DNA of 64,000 nucleotides from Leucocoprinus leucothites (GCA_013368445.1 JAACJO010000014.1:434001-498000); one strand, 5' to 3'. Shown: positions 48,726 to 61,647, counted from the stretch's first letter. A program made the numbers and translations. Notes: generated by a model from the sequence alone, not told the origin.

Positions 48726-50317
48726 ATGGACAGCAGTGTTAGCTCAAGCGCGTCGACACACACAGTGCACAGAAACTTCCTAGACAACCCCGCAGACCAG
48801 GCCTCGGCATCAGCCTCTGCCTCAGCTGCCAACTCCCCGCCCTCAAGTGCGCTGCCTTCGCCCCCAGACAGCCCCTCCTCAGACTCCGTCTCCTCGTTTC
48901 CCTCTGTTTCTTCTTCCTTTTTCTTCAGCTCAGCTGCTGCTAGTCCACCTCATCCTCCACCACATCCTGACCACCTACACGAGCTCACAGAGGGCCTCAT
49001 CATCCCATCTCTCACCCTACCTGCTGCCCTTCGACGTCCTACCGCTTACGGGAAAGCTATTGGAGAACTGAGACTATTGGTATTGGGCAATCAAGGCACC
49101 GGTAAAACCTTTCTGACCAATCTCCTGCTCGAGGACAATGAAGCAGTAGTTGAGGTTGGCAACTGGGAGGAAACCGAGCATGGGAAAGTACTATATGCCT
49201 CGACGGACTGGATCGAGCACAGAGATGCTCATGGACTTGAGAAATATGAGCCAATACGTAACGTCGAGATTATAGAGCTTCCCGGGTACAGTGACTTGAG
49301 TGATGTACGTTCGTTCACTACGGCTCACTTGCGACCATGCCACTGACTGTACCCCACGACATCAGGGAGCTGAGCTGATTGACAATATACAATCTATTAT
49401 CCACTCTCCATTCCACGCACTCTCGGAAGTGTTGCGCCCGGACAAACCACCGTCGTCCCTTGTCGCAAGTCTCCTCTCATCGTCCTCCACGCCTCTGTTC
49501 ACTGCAATGGTCTTCCTTTTACCTTCTGGTACGCGCACCCGCCTGGGACTATCAACTACATCCAACTAACTGGTATTTCCCGTTAGCACCCACCCCACTT
49601 GATCGGTTCCTCATCACAGAATTGGGGAACCAGATTCCATTAATCATTCTTCCTCGGCTTCACTCCCACAGTACGCACGATACTGTTCCCGTCAACAATG
49701 ACAAGCTTTCAGCATTTCGACCATCAACTGCATTCGCCCTTCGTTCAGGGCTCTTCAACTCGTCTGAAACGCTATCACTCCTTCGCAGCGAGGCGGCGGA
49801 TCGGTTCCTGAGATGGCGTGAAGTTGAACGCACCGTATCTCACATCCACCAACCTCATGTCGCCAGTAATCCCACGGAACAAGTCTTAGAGCAGCACACC
49901 ACGGAGGATGAAGGCTCTAGCATTTATTCAACAAGCCAGATGAAGAAAGAGAAGTGGGACAAGGCGAAATGGGAATCAGAGTACCTTGCTTCCTTTTCTC
50001 ATGATGTCGCTAAGCGCAGGAGGGGGGCTACAATCACGCGTCGACAGGCTTCACAGCGAAGCCCGAAACTTGAATCTTTCGATCATGATGACGACGAAGA
50101 GAGTGCAATACGGGCTGATTCGTGCGCGCCCCTTGATCCTCTGCACTTGCCATCATTATTTCTCTTTTCAATATCCCTGCTCAACCCACTTCGCGTGAGG
50201 CTGAACAAGTCTATTTCTGACTTCCTCGAGTCGTTGGGGTCAGAGCGGAATGTCAGAGTTGCCCTTTTTGGTGGCTTCTGTGTGGGTCTGGGGATTGGAA
50301 TCATCGCCAAGTCGTGA
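48726..50317 (+). CDS. P-loop GTPase-like protein with C-terminal membrane anchor
   Basis: Exons 48726-49304, 49366-49528 and 49587-50317 give 490 residues. A Ser/Ala/Pro-rich leader of about 75 residues precedes the nucleotide domain. Walker A is LVLGNQGTGKTFLTNLLL (about residues 118-135), fully canonical, and the second motif EIIELPGYSDLSD occupies the DxPG position of small GTPases with Glu instead of Asp. The middle is basic and charged. The last about 20 residues (VALFGGFCVGLGIGIIAKS) form a hydrophobic tail, suggesting a tail-anchored protein of ER or mitochondrial outer membrane. I do not recognise a named family member. It is unrelated in exon plan to the degenerate G-domain cluster at 31-45 kb. 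Confidence 0.75.
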
Positions 50318-51310
50318 TTTTGTCGCCATCGCTGTCCACATCTGGCGTCTATCACTCCCTTGACTCACTTATGACGCGGTCCCATGACTTGGTCGCATCC
50401 CCAAAGCTTTTGGGGTTTAAATCGTGTCATCCTGCAACACGGGGCTCTGTCGTTATCGGTCAATCGCCGTGTCACTGTACTTCTCTTTATCCCATTCACA
50501 TCGATACTTGCCAGTAGCTGATTTTCTGCTTATTTGTTCCCAGTGCTATCTGGCGTGCGCCTGACGAGATACTATTACGACATTTCATGTTATCGCATTC
50601 ATTTATTATCCATTGATTTCTCACGCTCATTTCAATTATGGCTTACTGTACTTACTCATGTTTAACGGCCGCTTTCCACTGTATATCTACCAATGCGCAT
50701 TGGCTGTGACATGACATTCCAAACTCTATCATCATCCTATAGGGAAGGTATGTGTAGTTCTATCTTTGAGCAGCCATCGTGATCGGATTCTTTGTCTGCT
50801 GCAACCACGGCCTAAGGCAGAGAGAGGGTGGCAAGACCTCGAGGTTCATTGATTGAAGGCTGCTTCCTGGAACACATGATACCAGGAGATAAATTAATGC
50901 AAGGTGCCACGCCCCTCTCCGGACGATGCCAAGAAAGCAACTCTTAAGTACCAAGAGGTGACATAGCGGCTCATAACAGACGTGGGCAAATTTTACACCG
51001 TTCCGGTGCCCGAGAGCCGACCCTTGCAATTGGTCATGCATCTATTTAGCCGTACCATGCCGCCGGCTTCATCTATCTCCCTATACCCCCGAGGAACCAG
51101 GAAGTTCTCATGAATATAGAAAGAGGCATGCTTACTATGGCGCTGGCTACCTCTCTCGTCTTGACCTTATTCTGTGCCTGCTTTGGAGGCGTCGTTCGTG
51201 GCTACGTGAACATTTGTTGGCCAATTTCTCGAAGAAAACCTGAGGTTATAGCTGACCTCAACACCGAATCGACTTTTCATCTCCCATCGACTTGAACGAG
51301 GTGATCTGGG
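50318..51310. other. Gene-free stretch
   Basis: About 1 kb between two plus-strand genes. Short frames (50760-51041 minus; 51110-51295 plus) show no domain or splice continuity. Confidence 0.4.
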
Positions 51311-53260
51311 ATGTCAGCAGAAAATCAGAGCGGGAAGTCGAGTGTGGATTCGAGTCAATCGAGGACGAAGACGCTTGATGAGCCTTACTTAGAAAAAGGC
51401 CTTAAGGAGGTCACTACCGGTGCTCTGTCTCCAGCTCCTGACGGTGGATGGAGGGCTTGGTCTGTGGTCTTGGGTGTGTGCGTAGCGTCGTATTGCCTCG
51501 ATATTAGCTTGTGGCTCAATGAGATGGTTCTAGATGGATAATGCAGTTTGTCACTTTTGGGTCAGTCACTCTCTATGGTCTGGTTTGATGCTCCTGACGA
51601 TCAGATCTGACGTTAACACTGCAGATACACCAATGCCTACGGTGTTTATAACGGTGTGTAGAATGCTTATTTTCCAAGTGTTTTTGACTGAAACTCTTCG
51701 CTATGCTAGACTTTTACGTTCGAGAGTACCTAAGCAATTACGGGTCTTCTCAGATTAGGTATGTCCTCTAGACCTCAGCGTAGTCGATACCACTCACTCA
51801 GAATTTGGAACCGAAGCTGGATTGGAAGCGTCCAGCTCTTCCTTCTTTTATCTAGCGGTCTCTTCTCGGGACGCGCCTTTGATGCAGGGCACTTGTAAGT
51901 CATGTTTCTCCGTAGATTGGATTAAGAGTGTTTTCTGAGCATTGAACTAGCTATAAAATCATGCTAGGAGGATCTATCCTCTTCGTGTTCTGCCTTTTCA
52001 TGCTATCGATTACTCATCCTCAGCAATATTATCAGGTCAGTTCATAATTGGTGCATGAGGGTATGCCCACCGATCACTAAGGTCCCTTTAGGTTTTCTTA
52101 GCTCATGGCCTGGGCATTGGGCTCGCATCAGGTGTAACCTACGTCCCGGGACTCGCAGTTATCTCTCATTGGTTCCAGAAACGCAGACCCGTAGCGATAG
52201 GCTTAGTCACTTCGGTATATCATCTCTCCCTCTCCGAGATACTCGGGTCATTCTAATCCCAAAATACCAATAGGGTTCAGCTGTTGGAGGTTTCGTCCAT
52301 CCTATCATGCTCAACCAGCTGTTCCATGGTCCACTGGGCTTTCACAACGGCGTCCGTGTTAGCGCTGGACTCAATGCAGTACTTCTTATAATAGCCTTAT
52401 TGCTCGTTAGAACGAGACTACCTCCCAATCGTGCTCCTCAGAATACCCTGGTCAGTATGAAAACCTTTTTACGAGATCCTCCATACCTATTCATGGTCTT
52501 TGGGTAAGTTTTAGTCTCTTAGTCTTCTTTTGTCGAGTGCTAACACTCGAAAAGGACGGTGTTGGTACTAGCGGGTTTGTACTACCCATTTTTCTTCATC
52601 CAACTCAATGCCATTAAAAACGGTGTTAATGCCACCCTTGCGTTCTACACGGTAGGTCAATCATAAAGATGATGAATGGCCTTGAATATTTACTGTAACT
52701 CCAGGTCGCACTCCTTAACGGCGCCAGTGTTGTCGGACGAATAGTTCCTAATCTCCTTGTTCACCGGTTTGGAGCATTCAACGTCGTTGTAGTCTGCATT
52801 CTCTCTAGCGCCATTTTGGTGTTCTGCACTCTCGCTGTTAAGGATACTGCTGGAACTGTAGTGTTTAGTATTCTTTTCGGATTTTTCTCTGGATCTTGTG
52901 AGTAATTAAATTAATCTTTCGGTGATAACGCTCACAGTCAACTCATAGACGCGGGAATGCTAGCCCCTATGGTAGGCTCCTTGGCGGAGACAGACAAAGA
53001 AATCGGAGCACGGCTAGGCGTTTGCTTTACGTTTACAGGTAAGGGATACCGCTCTGACCTAGATTTATACGCTGGCTCATGGTATGGTCCTAGGGCTAGG
53101 TGGCCTCATCGGTACTCCGATTGCGGGTGCTCTTCTTTCGTCGCGATTTATATGGTGGAGGCCTATTCTTTTTGCCGGGTTGTGTGTTCTGTGTGGAGGA
53201 TTATGCTTCTGCGTGACGCGTTTCCAGCTCACCCGAAGAAGGGGAACTCAAAGAGTCTAG
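51311..53260 (+). CDS. MFS transporter, monocarboxylate-transporter-like (MCT), gene 2
   Basis: Starts at 51311 and ends at TAG 53258-53260. The frame is continuous through about a dozen exons: APDGGWRAWSVVLGV, WIMQFVTFGYTNAYGVYN, FYVREYLSNYGSSQI, RSWIGSVQLFLLLSSG, LFSGRAFDAGHF, AHGLGIGLASGVTYVPGLA, HWFQKRRPVAIGLVTS, GGFVHPIML, RLGVCFTFTG and GLGGLIGTPIAGALLSSRF. These are the signature blocks of fungal MCT-like MFS proteins, with about 12 helices in the plasma membrane. The cytosolic N-terminus is Ser/Lys-rich. It has the same exon plan as the transporter at 16455-18649. Donor at GTGCGT inside the VVLG codons was chosen because only that phase restores the first helix. Substrate unknown. Confidence 0.82.
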
Positions 53261-53904
53261 GTAGAGGTTAACTTTTTTTACTTGATTGAAAAAAGTCTCG
53301 GGCGCGGGAAGGAGAGGTTGATTAGATTATTTTATAGTGTAGATCCTTTAGTGCGGCATAGCCGCTGTGACTCTTGCCCGGGTCCAGTGAATGCACATAG
53401 ATAGAAACTTAGAGGGCATATTTGAAGTGATTCGTACGATATACAATAATTGTAATGTGCTACAATCAAAACGAAGTAGTGTATCGTGGTCACTTGTTCC
53501 AGGTCTTGGGGTTGGATACAAATACCAGAGTCCATACAGCATGGGCCGGTGAGAGCAGATTATGATCGGGTGAGGGCCAATAGAGCGTTCAGATAGAGCC
53601 TCCTTGCTAGCGCTTAATAAAATGGTAGGCTTCAATTTCCCCTCGACCTTCGGCTTCCGATGCATCATGATCATCGTGTAGGGCGCCTTGTGTGATAAGT
53701 TCGTGCAGTGATAGTGGGTGTTTGGGATATTTAAGTGCCGCATCACGTAAGTCCATAGGATGCCGAAAGGTGACGTGAGCTCGGCAATCGCACTATCAAA
53801 TCAGGTACTTATGAATACCCAGCTCTCCCTCCTTACTATGTCTCCTCTTTTCCTCTCGTAGATCTGTCGAAGCCAAAAGACCTGAAGGCGATTATAGTTC
53901 AACG
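53261..53904. other. Gene-free stretch
   Basis: About 640 bp. A minus-strand frame of 132 codons (53348-53746) has no recognisable feature and is not called. Confidence 0.4.
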
Positions 53905-55020
53905 ATGCCAGCAGAGGAGCGGAACACCGACAGTCATTATCTTTTTGCAGAGCTCATCGACGAAGTTATACAGTTTTCGGCGGACACCCCTACACTCCTC
54001 TCTTACTGCCTCGTCTCGCGATATTGTGCGTGTATTGCACATAAAATGCTATATTCTTCGGTTGCACTGTGCTCTGAGGACGGTGTCCAAGACTTCCGAC
54101 TAGGGCCCGAGCGCGCCTTGAAATGGCATGCCACTATCACCAACAATCCAAAACTTGCTCGCCATCTCGTCTCTTGCTCCGTATATTCACTGGAGGAGAG
54201 TTTCTGGCCTTTGCTCGCAGAAGTTCTCCATCTTGCATCTAACCTCAAAATCTTAAGCTTAAATATTATTTTGCCCCCCGAGTGGACGACCCACCTTCTC
54301 GGCGGTAGCTTCACATTCCGTCTAACATCGCTCTTCCTAATATCCGGTAACTCACCCAACGACGTACTTGACAGAGGACTGGTCAGATTTCTCACAGTAC
54401 AATCTCATTCCTTACGCCAACTATGGCTCACAGCCAATGAAAGGACTATTTCATCCCTTCCTCCTGGTATTTGTCCCGGTATATTTGTGCTTGGGGGCAG
54501 CACTCTGGCGATCAAGTGCTTTCTTCCGTCTCGCTCCTCAATCCGTTACCTATCCTGGATAGCAGTTGGGGGTTCTGCCTTCGACCTGTCACTCTCGGAT
54601 TTCGAAATGCACCACTCATTTTCCTCCATTACATACCTTCTACTCAAAACAATCCCATCCGATGATCAGCCGAGCCTGATGCGCCCACTCTTTTCTCTCC
54701 TCTTCCCCTATCTGGATAGACTGGAGGTTCTCATCTTCGATGGAGAATATCACGTAAGTTTCTTGAACCCCGGCTACCCTTGATAAACATATCTTGATTT
54801 TTCCACTGTCTAACAGAAAGACGACTTTGAGCTGATCCCTCAGCTTCCTCGGCTTGAAGAATTTATGCTGATGTGTCATGATGAGCGTTACATGCTACCA
54901 AAGCCCCTGCAGGCAGGCATTGTCCGCCGGTGGTTTGCTCTCAGTGGTACATTAACCACGGTGTATTTTCTTACAAATCCCCTGAGACCTCCGAGAGTCG
55001 AGAAGATAATGTGGATATGA
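53905..55020 (+). CDS. F-box-like/leucine-rich-repeat-type protein
   Basis: Exons 53905-54753 and 54817-55020 give 350 residues. The N-terminus LFAELIDEVIQFSADTPTLL followed by SYCLVSRYCACIAHKMLYSS has the Leu-Pro-like, Val-Ser-Arg and hydrophobic spacing of basidiomycete F-box domains (LPxEIxxxIL...CSLVSRSWxxxARPxLF). The rest has repeating hydrophobic strands such as LKILSLNIILP, LTSLFLISG and LRQLWL, as in the degenerate leucine-rich repeats that follow. F-box proteins recruit substrates to SCF ubiquitin ligases through Skp1. The substrate is unknown, and Skp1 binding is not certain because the motif is weak. The second exon adds DFELIPQLPRLEEFML. Confidence 0.65.
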
Positions 55021-56536
55021 ACTAGAGGCAAAGAAGATTGTGAAGAGTTGACAACACCTAGCAGCTGCATGACGTTTGAACAGATTTGTGCCAGCGTACA
55101 GTCACGGTGGTGAACGTTTAAACCTCGGCATCGACACCCTTCTCATAGTATACCTTAGACAAAATTTTCATTGTCATATTAGGTTACATTTTGTGAACCT
55201 CTTTACGGGGGAAACTTACATTTGTGATCCAACTCACGTACGCGAAGCGAGGCATGTGTGATGAGGAATGAGCGGAAAGAACTTTAGACAGCTATGGCAA
55301 ATTGATGGTAGCCTCGGAGCTGATTAACCCGAAAGATATATCAAAAAATACATATACTACACGGGTCTTTGCAGGCTGGCTGTTCCCATATAGTCAGTAA
55401 AACACCAACGCTCCTCCTGAATCCTAGCGGGGTTTGAGTCAAAAAGATATATTGATCGTGAAAGGGTCTGAAGCGGTGTCATTACCCATCAGCTTAACAA
55501 TAATGGATCAGCGAAGGGAACATCGCCTTTGGTCAAATAAGCGAAAGCGCGGACTGTACGTATTAAGGAAGTTGTATGATATTAACTATGCAAATACACA
55601 CAAGATACTACCACCCCTCCAAGAGGTAGACGGAGCCGTAAAGTACACTAACTACTTACCTATATACGTAGAATACTCATTACAAAGCAAAACCTAGAAA
55701 ATCGCAGTCGTAGTATCTAGTATCTGTAACTTGGATCCAAAACACATGCGGGTTGAAAATGATGCGACACAAAATCGAATCAAGCTAGACTCCCAGGAGA
55801 CTAAGGGATCTACTAGCGAAGCTGGAGAGGCGGAGGCGGAGTTTATCGGAAACGCATGAAAGGTAGGGGAGCGGGCGCAGAGAAGAGGTTTAGACGAGGG
55901 AGGGATCACGAAACGCTGCCTGGGTAACCCTTTGAGGAAGAGGAGGCAAAAGAGAAAAAAACCGTAGGTAGAGGGGAGTAAACAAGCACGAAGACGAGCC
56001 TTGCCAAACGGTACCTCAGTTGGGTTCATCTGAGATACAGTTATCAGCAAGGAAGGCGCAGAAGCAAGACCATCAAGACAAGAAGACAAAGAAAGGTCGT
56101 ACAAGCAAGTCCAGCTCAACCACGAAAATGGTCTGTCGAAGTATAAGTGAAGGGAAACATAATTGCTGACCTCCGGGAGCGCCACCCTGGGGGATGGGTA
56201 CCATCTTCGTATCAGCGGGTGTTGAGAAAGGCAACAAAACGAGAGAGGGCGAAACCTAACCAGTAGAGAGACGAATCAGAAGGCAAAACGGGGTAAAGGC
56301 GATGAGAGAAAATAGAGAGAAAAAGCTTAGTATACTGGAGACGAGGATGAGGAGGGAACAGGATGAAAAGGGAAACTCAGGCAGAAGGAGATAGGAGCAC
56401 ATCACTTGAACACAGCACACCGCTCATTGTCACATCGCGCCATATTCACCACAGTAGCCAGCACCACCCGACTCGAAGGTATCAAACAATCGAAATGCCA
56501 ATCGACATCTTCTCGTCTTGTCTTCGAAGCCAGGCT
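55021..56536. other. Gene-free stretch between convergent genes
   Basis: About 1.5 kb. The 163-codon minus-strand frame at 55694-56185 is compositionally biased and unlike any family I know, so it was left out. Purine-rich DNA at 56220-56360 is probably near the 3' end of the transcription factor gene. Confidence 0.4.
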
Positions 56537-59500
56537 TCAGTTCTCCGCGACACCACCACCAAACCAATTATGTAAATCCTCCTCTCTCAACTCCCCAGCA
56601 AGATCCTCCCACCCCTCCCTCCCTTTCCCATCCATCTCAACATCACCCTCTCTCGCCACCGCCTCCCTCCCACTTTCACCAAACCCCTCTCCAAGCACCT
56701 TCCCATTGACAAATTCGAAATCCAGCTCATGTAATGCAGTCATGCCATCCCCCTCTTGAGCAAGATCCCAATCATTGTCACGTTCAATGCCATCCTGAAG
56801 TGCGATGCTGAATGGCAAGAACGGTGCCTCCCCAAGGCGCTGACCATTCGGCATAGCGAGCTGATAACTCACAGGGCTCGTAGGTCTGCCCACTGCAGCG
56901 CCTTCAGCCAGGGTGGCGATTATTCCTCCGGTAGGACTGGTACTATCACCTGGAGCAGAAGTATTTGGAGAAGCGTTGGGCGATTGATGATAGTTGAATG
57001 CACCAGGAGCCCAGAAATGGTAATGCGGGAAAAGGGGAGCCAAGGTGGAAGTTTTAGCAAGTGCTTTAAGGTTAACTGCAGCATCAAACGAGTCAGGCGA
57101 TTCAGAGCCGTTAGGGTCGTTCGGGTCGCCGTTGACGGAGGAGGTTGGGAGGGGTTTGGGGTCGAAAGACGCAGGAGTGGACCGTGACTGGCCTTGACTT
57201 TGACTCGAGCCTCCCCGAGACAGAATCTGCTCGTGAACAGGAGCAGGAACAGGAGCAGGAACAGGAGCTGCAAGCCGTGTCAAAGACGACGCGGAACGAA
57301 GTGCGTGAGAATGCGTACCATCAGTCATAGTTGTATCGCCATTCGTTTCAGGTAACGTGGGCCATTGTTGTAGCTGGGGCGAGACGGGAGGGAAGTTTTG
57401 AGATGAGGGTAGGTGTCGAACAGGAGAGGAGTGGGTATGTGGCAATCCGGTGACGACCAGTGAGGGTGAATGATTAACAAAAGGCGATGTGCGTTGAGGA
57501 GGTTGAGGAGAGACCCGGTCGGATTGGGAAGGTCGTGGGGAGGGAAGGGCAGGAGGCGTGGGGAGCTGCAGCGCTTGCGTCCCCAGTGGACTACGGGGTA
57601 TCATTTGCGGTATGATTGGAGTAATGCCATTCCCACTAGCCGAAACAGAAGCAGGATTTATAGATATTGACGGTGCTGGTGGTGGTATAGTAGAAGTAGC
57701 GCCCTCAACCCCTGGACGGTTCGTTTTGTCACCGTTGTTCGACGCCGACGACGACGGCGGAGATTCCCCTGTACCGCTAGAGGATCGCCGCCTCTTCCTC
57801 GCAGGAGGTCCCAGGTTCTTCGACTTCCTCTTCGTTGATACCTTCTCACCGCTACCATCAACAACACGGGGTTGGCCCTGAATGATTATGGTTGGTGGCT
57901 TGGGTGGCAGAATTCCGGAAGAAAATGGCGAGAGGGTGTCAGGTATCCGTTGACGAATGTTGGGCTTCGTTGCTTGCATCCAAGTCCGCAATATGTTGGC
58001 GATGGTCGTAGCACAAGGCCAGGAGGATCCTATTTCCTTCAGGTACTCGATGCACAGTAGAGTGTTCTCCATTGCCTGGCGAAGTTGCGCTTTGGCAATA
58101 CGGGTACCCTCGACTGCTTGGAGTGCAGAGAGGAGATATATGGTACCGGCCGCGAAAATGGTTTGTATAAGGGTGATGGAGGCATAACGGAGCGTGTAAT
58201 GTTTCTTCCATGATTCGAGGAGGAGCATTGTATTATCAGCGGCTCGCAAGCAGATCTACGATAATAGATCTTAGTTCAGGGGGTGGGTTAGATCTCTGAA
58301 CGAAACTACACACCTTCGCATGTTCAATTGTATTCTCCCGGATCACTGAACGTGTAGATCGGCGTTTGAAGAACGGTCGGTGTAGCAGAATAAAACTCCA
58401 CTCAAAAGTCAAATGAAGCTGCAGTATAGTCGGAGTAGGATCCTGGCGCATTTTGCTCGAGTTCTTCAATTCGTCGGGAAGTTTACTATCCCAGTCATGC
58501 AGCGCTAGACTAGAGAAACCATTGAGCATACTTCAATAGATGGAGGGTAAACAGGAAACGTACTCAATCTCACTGATCTTAGGGTCCAAGATCATTTGAC
58601 GATTGCCAGGGCCGTCGAGAGCATTTCTATTGATGAAAATATTAGATACGTACCATAGAAAATAGAGGAGAACCTACACGACGTCCATGATACCCTTCGT
58701 GATTATCAATAGCTTACAAGCGTAACCGAACGCTTTCGCATCAAGAGCACTTCGAGGCTGATCTCCAGCCCAGTCCATCTCCTCAAAGTCGACATCAGTA
58801 AATGGGATGGGGACAGTCTTCGAGATGAACGGGATAGAGTACTCCCGCCCGACGTAGAGCGACCAACAAACATCCTGCAAAACATAAATAAGCGGTTAGT
58901 TCAGTAAGCCGATATCACCGGCTCACTTGACAGAACGTCGTCCAATAAACCCAATTTCTATCCATCTGGTCCTCCGCAGTGATATACCCAGATTGAACCC
59001 ATGAACTGCAGTCCACACCGAGGCCCACTGTAAGACAAGTTTAGGGAATATTCGATAAAAAGTGTAGACAATACTCACACGCTTGACCGACACGGGCAGA
59101 CATTCCTAAATCAAGAGTTAATGAAAACTTGCTGAGATGAGGAGATTGATATTTACCGAAAAAGACATAGCCGAGTGTCGGATCACCCTGGCTAGAGTGG
59201 AAGCTCCCGATCAAGCTCAAGGCGTTCACCACGGAAAGATGCGGCCTCGAGCATTCGTCCTCGATGTACCCCTTCGCCTTCTCCAGGAAATACTGTCTGG
59301 ATTTCAAATCCCGAATGGCAGGATCGTCAGAAAATGCAGTCCCGAGCGCCAATAAAGCATTGTGTAGCATCGCAGAGTAATGCGAGAGACGAGGCGGAGG
59401 TTGATTCTTCGGCACGCTGAGGGCTCGGTACATGTCCCGGAGGAACAAGGCGGGCACAATTCGCAAGCACCAGCTTGAGAAGAATTTAAACATAAGATCA

Positions 59501-60435
59501 AGGATTCTATGTTAATCGAATCAAAAAAAAATTGAAATGAGTCATGAGTTAATTTTGTAATTGACAAATGAAGGTGGAAAAGGTACGAACTTGTCGTGTT
59601 CCTTGCGGTCCAGATGCACCTCCGTCGGGAGATGTCTTGACCAATCGAAATGTGGGTTGAAATGGGAGTCGTCTGCGCCATCGACTTGGAGGATATAGCA
59701 CTCTGCGGGGTTCTCTGAGACTGCCCAGAGGCGAGAGATCGGCGGGCGAGAAGGCATGGGCTCGGAAATGTAGCGGAAAGGTGCTGTACCACCATGAAGC
59801 AGCAGACCTCCTTCTTCGCCCAGCTAGAAAATAACAGCTCAACACTTGTCACAAATTGTATATATACACGTCCACGTACCCGGAGATTCTGGGTGGGAAG
59901 GCACAACTCTTTCGCCACATCATTATCGTCATCCCCGCATTCCTCCTCCACTACTTCATTAGCGACCTCTTCAGGTGACTCAGGTATCTCTTCCAGGTTT
60001 GCAGGGCGAAATTCCAGATACATGTGTGCTGTCGAGTCAGGATGTTCTTTCGAGCATTGTTCAAGTAGGGACTCGAGGGTACGGATGTAGTCGCGGAGGA
60101 TTTGGTTATTCTTCAACATAGCTTGAAAGTGCGCTTCGGTGCGTGGCCTACGAGGAGGCTCTTTGCCGTAAGAGCACTGTCAGGATTGATGAGCACAATG
60201 ACGAATGGATACGGAAAGGAGTGTATGTACCTCGCTCTGCCGCCCATTATGAACGCATGTCTCACAACAGGGTTTTCCGCCGTCACATTTGATCTTTCTG
60301 TGCACATAGGTTAGCCTAGCATGATGATATCATGGACGGCAGAACACACTTGTGCCGGCAAACATTACAAGCTTGTACAACATAAGTACCCGGACCTCGC
60401 GCACTACCTGCAGAGCGCCGGGAAGCTTTGCTCAT
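56537..60435 (-). CDS. Zn2Cys6 fungal-specific transcription factor
   Basis: Starts MSKASRRSAGS at 60435. Exons 60350-60435 and 60231-60297 together encode the zinc cluster ACNVCRHKKIKCDGGKPCC then ETC, VHNGRQSE, C (spacing 2-6-6-2-8), which binds DNA as a Zn2Cys6 binuclear cluster. A linker and coiled-coil (NNQILRDYIRTLESLLEQC) suggest dimerisation. The middle homology region (Fungal_trans, PF04082) has LGEEGGLLLHGGTAPFRY, SHYSAMLHNALLALGTAF, GYVFFG, MSARVGQA and DVCWSLYVGREYSI. The C-terminal exon (56537-58249) is long, Pro/Ser/Gln-rich and ends in an acidic stretch (DGERD-like, WDLAQEGDGM), a likely activation domain; it includes a PAPVPAPVPAPV repeat. The arrangement resembles XlnR-type regulators of carbohydrate use, but I cannot name the orthologue. 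Confidence 0.82.
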
Positions 60436-61153
60436 AGGCGATGGCGGATGTAGGGATGGCGATATTGTTACTCTAAGGAACGTAGGTTCGACGGAAATGA
60501 CCCAGCGAATTCCTCTCGAGATATAGAGGGCGCAGAGGCTATGTATCACGGGTCGCGTTGCGTTGATTTATATAAAAACCGATCGTATTCCGGGGGAGTT
60601 GGGGACTTGTGATGCTGGGATAAACAAAACGTGTTCAACATGAGGCAGCCGTGATGGAGACATGTCAGAAGAGGAAAGTATTAATCAGTGTCATGAACGG
60701 CTGTGTCGGTTATGCTGACTAAGCCAGCGACTAGCAGTGTTCTGGCGGAAGATGCGGCACGGGTGACCAGAACTCCCTTAAGGGCAAAGGCCTACGGAAG
60801 CGTGAGATGTGCCCTCTGACTATTCAGGATATTTGGAAACGGTCTATCAGCACGCCGATACCACCGCTGACAGACAAATTCTGGTCCCTGGCCTTTGCCA
60901 GAAGTCCTCAAGTTTTCTCCGTTGGGAAGGCATAACAGCATTTCATGACCTTCTTCACACATGATGGGACTTGTCCCCGTTGCAAGTGAGACGGGAGCCC
61001 GGTGAGTGCATTCTGTGCTATTTTGCGCCGTGGAGAATTTTTTTTTGATGGCTCGAGGCAAATAGCGCCTTTCCTTCCTCTTGAAGCAAACCTATGCTGA
61101 GGTGCAGATGTGGAAGTATATTAGACGTGATATAGATTATACACTCAGAGGAC
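60436..61153. other. Upstream region of the transcription factor gene
   Basis: About 720 bp between two minus-strand genes. It may hold a 3' exon of the neighbouring ribosomal protein gene: an acceptor near 61080 followed by a short basic frame ending near 61010. Nothing else was seen. Confidence 0.4.
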
Positions 61154-61647
61154 CTAGATCTCATTCAGCCATGAGAAGAACCCCACTATTGACGCACATA
61201 CCTTGGGAGCTAAACTAACAATCTTCCCCCAGCCCTTCATCCTAAGGTCTGCGCTCACGAGACCACCAATGCGCGTTCCCAGCATTTCGCGCTTGTTATT
61301 TAGTAACACAGCTGCATTGTCATCGAAACGAATGATCCTGCCATCCGGTCTTCGCACTGCTTTGCGCGTTCGGACAATTACGGCGCGTCGAACGTCGCCT
61401 CGCCGAACCTTGACAGCGTTTACTGACGCTTGCGATGCCGCAGAAATAGGACGAGCCTTCTTCACGACACAGACAATTTCATCGCCAACAGAGCCCCAGC
61501 CGTTATTGACCTTGTTCTTTAAGATATTCACGCACTCGACGAGGAGTGCACCAGAGTTGTCTATGACCTGAAATTGAAAATCTGGTTAGCTAATATCATC
61601 TAGAGCGAGATGTGGCACACATTAAGAGTACTCTTCAGGCCAATCAT
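61154..61647 (-). CDS. Mitochondrial large-subunit ribosomal protein uL14 (L14)
   Basis: Exon 1 is only 27 nt (61621-61647, MIGLKSTLN) and exon 2 is 61154-61567, giving 146 residues. The sequence [46 protein letters not shown] and [16 protein letters not shown] is uL14, and [13 protein letters not shown] and KIVSLAPKV complete it. Its compact bacterial-type form fits the mitochondrial rather than the cytosolic protein; it sits at the subunit interface near helix 95 and bridges to the small subunit. The end is uncertain: reading through gives [15 protein letters not shown], whereas splicing at a GTATGT donor right after APK would join a basic tail (VCFKRKERRYLPRAIKKK) ending near 61010. It is divergent from hexokinase, 369 bp apart. 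Confidence 0.88.

Noticed and set aside
55694..56185. 163-codon minus-strand open frame
   Set aside because: Biased composition, no domain, no splice context, and probable untranslated DNA between convergent genes.
57234..57272. 12-bp tandem repeat
   Set aside because: It is coding (PAPV repeats in the transcription factor), not a CRISPR-like or regulatory array.
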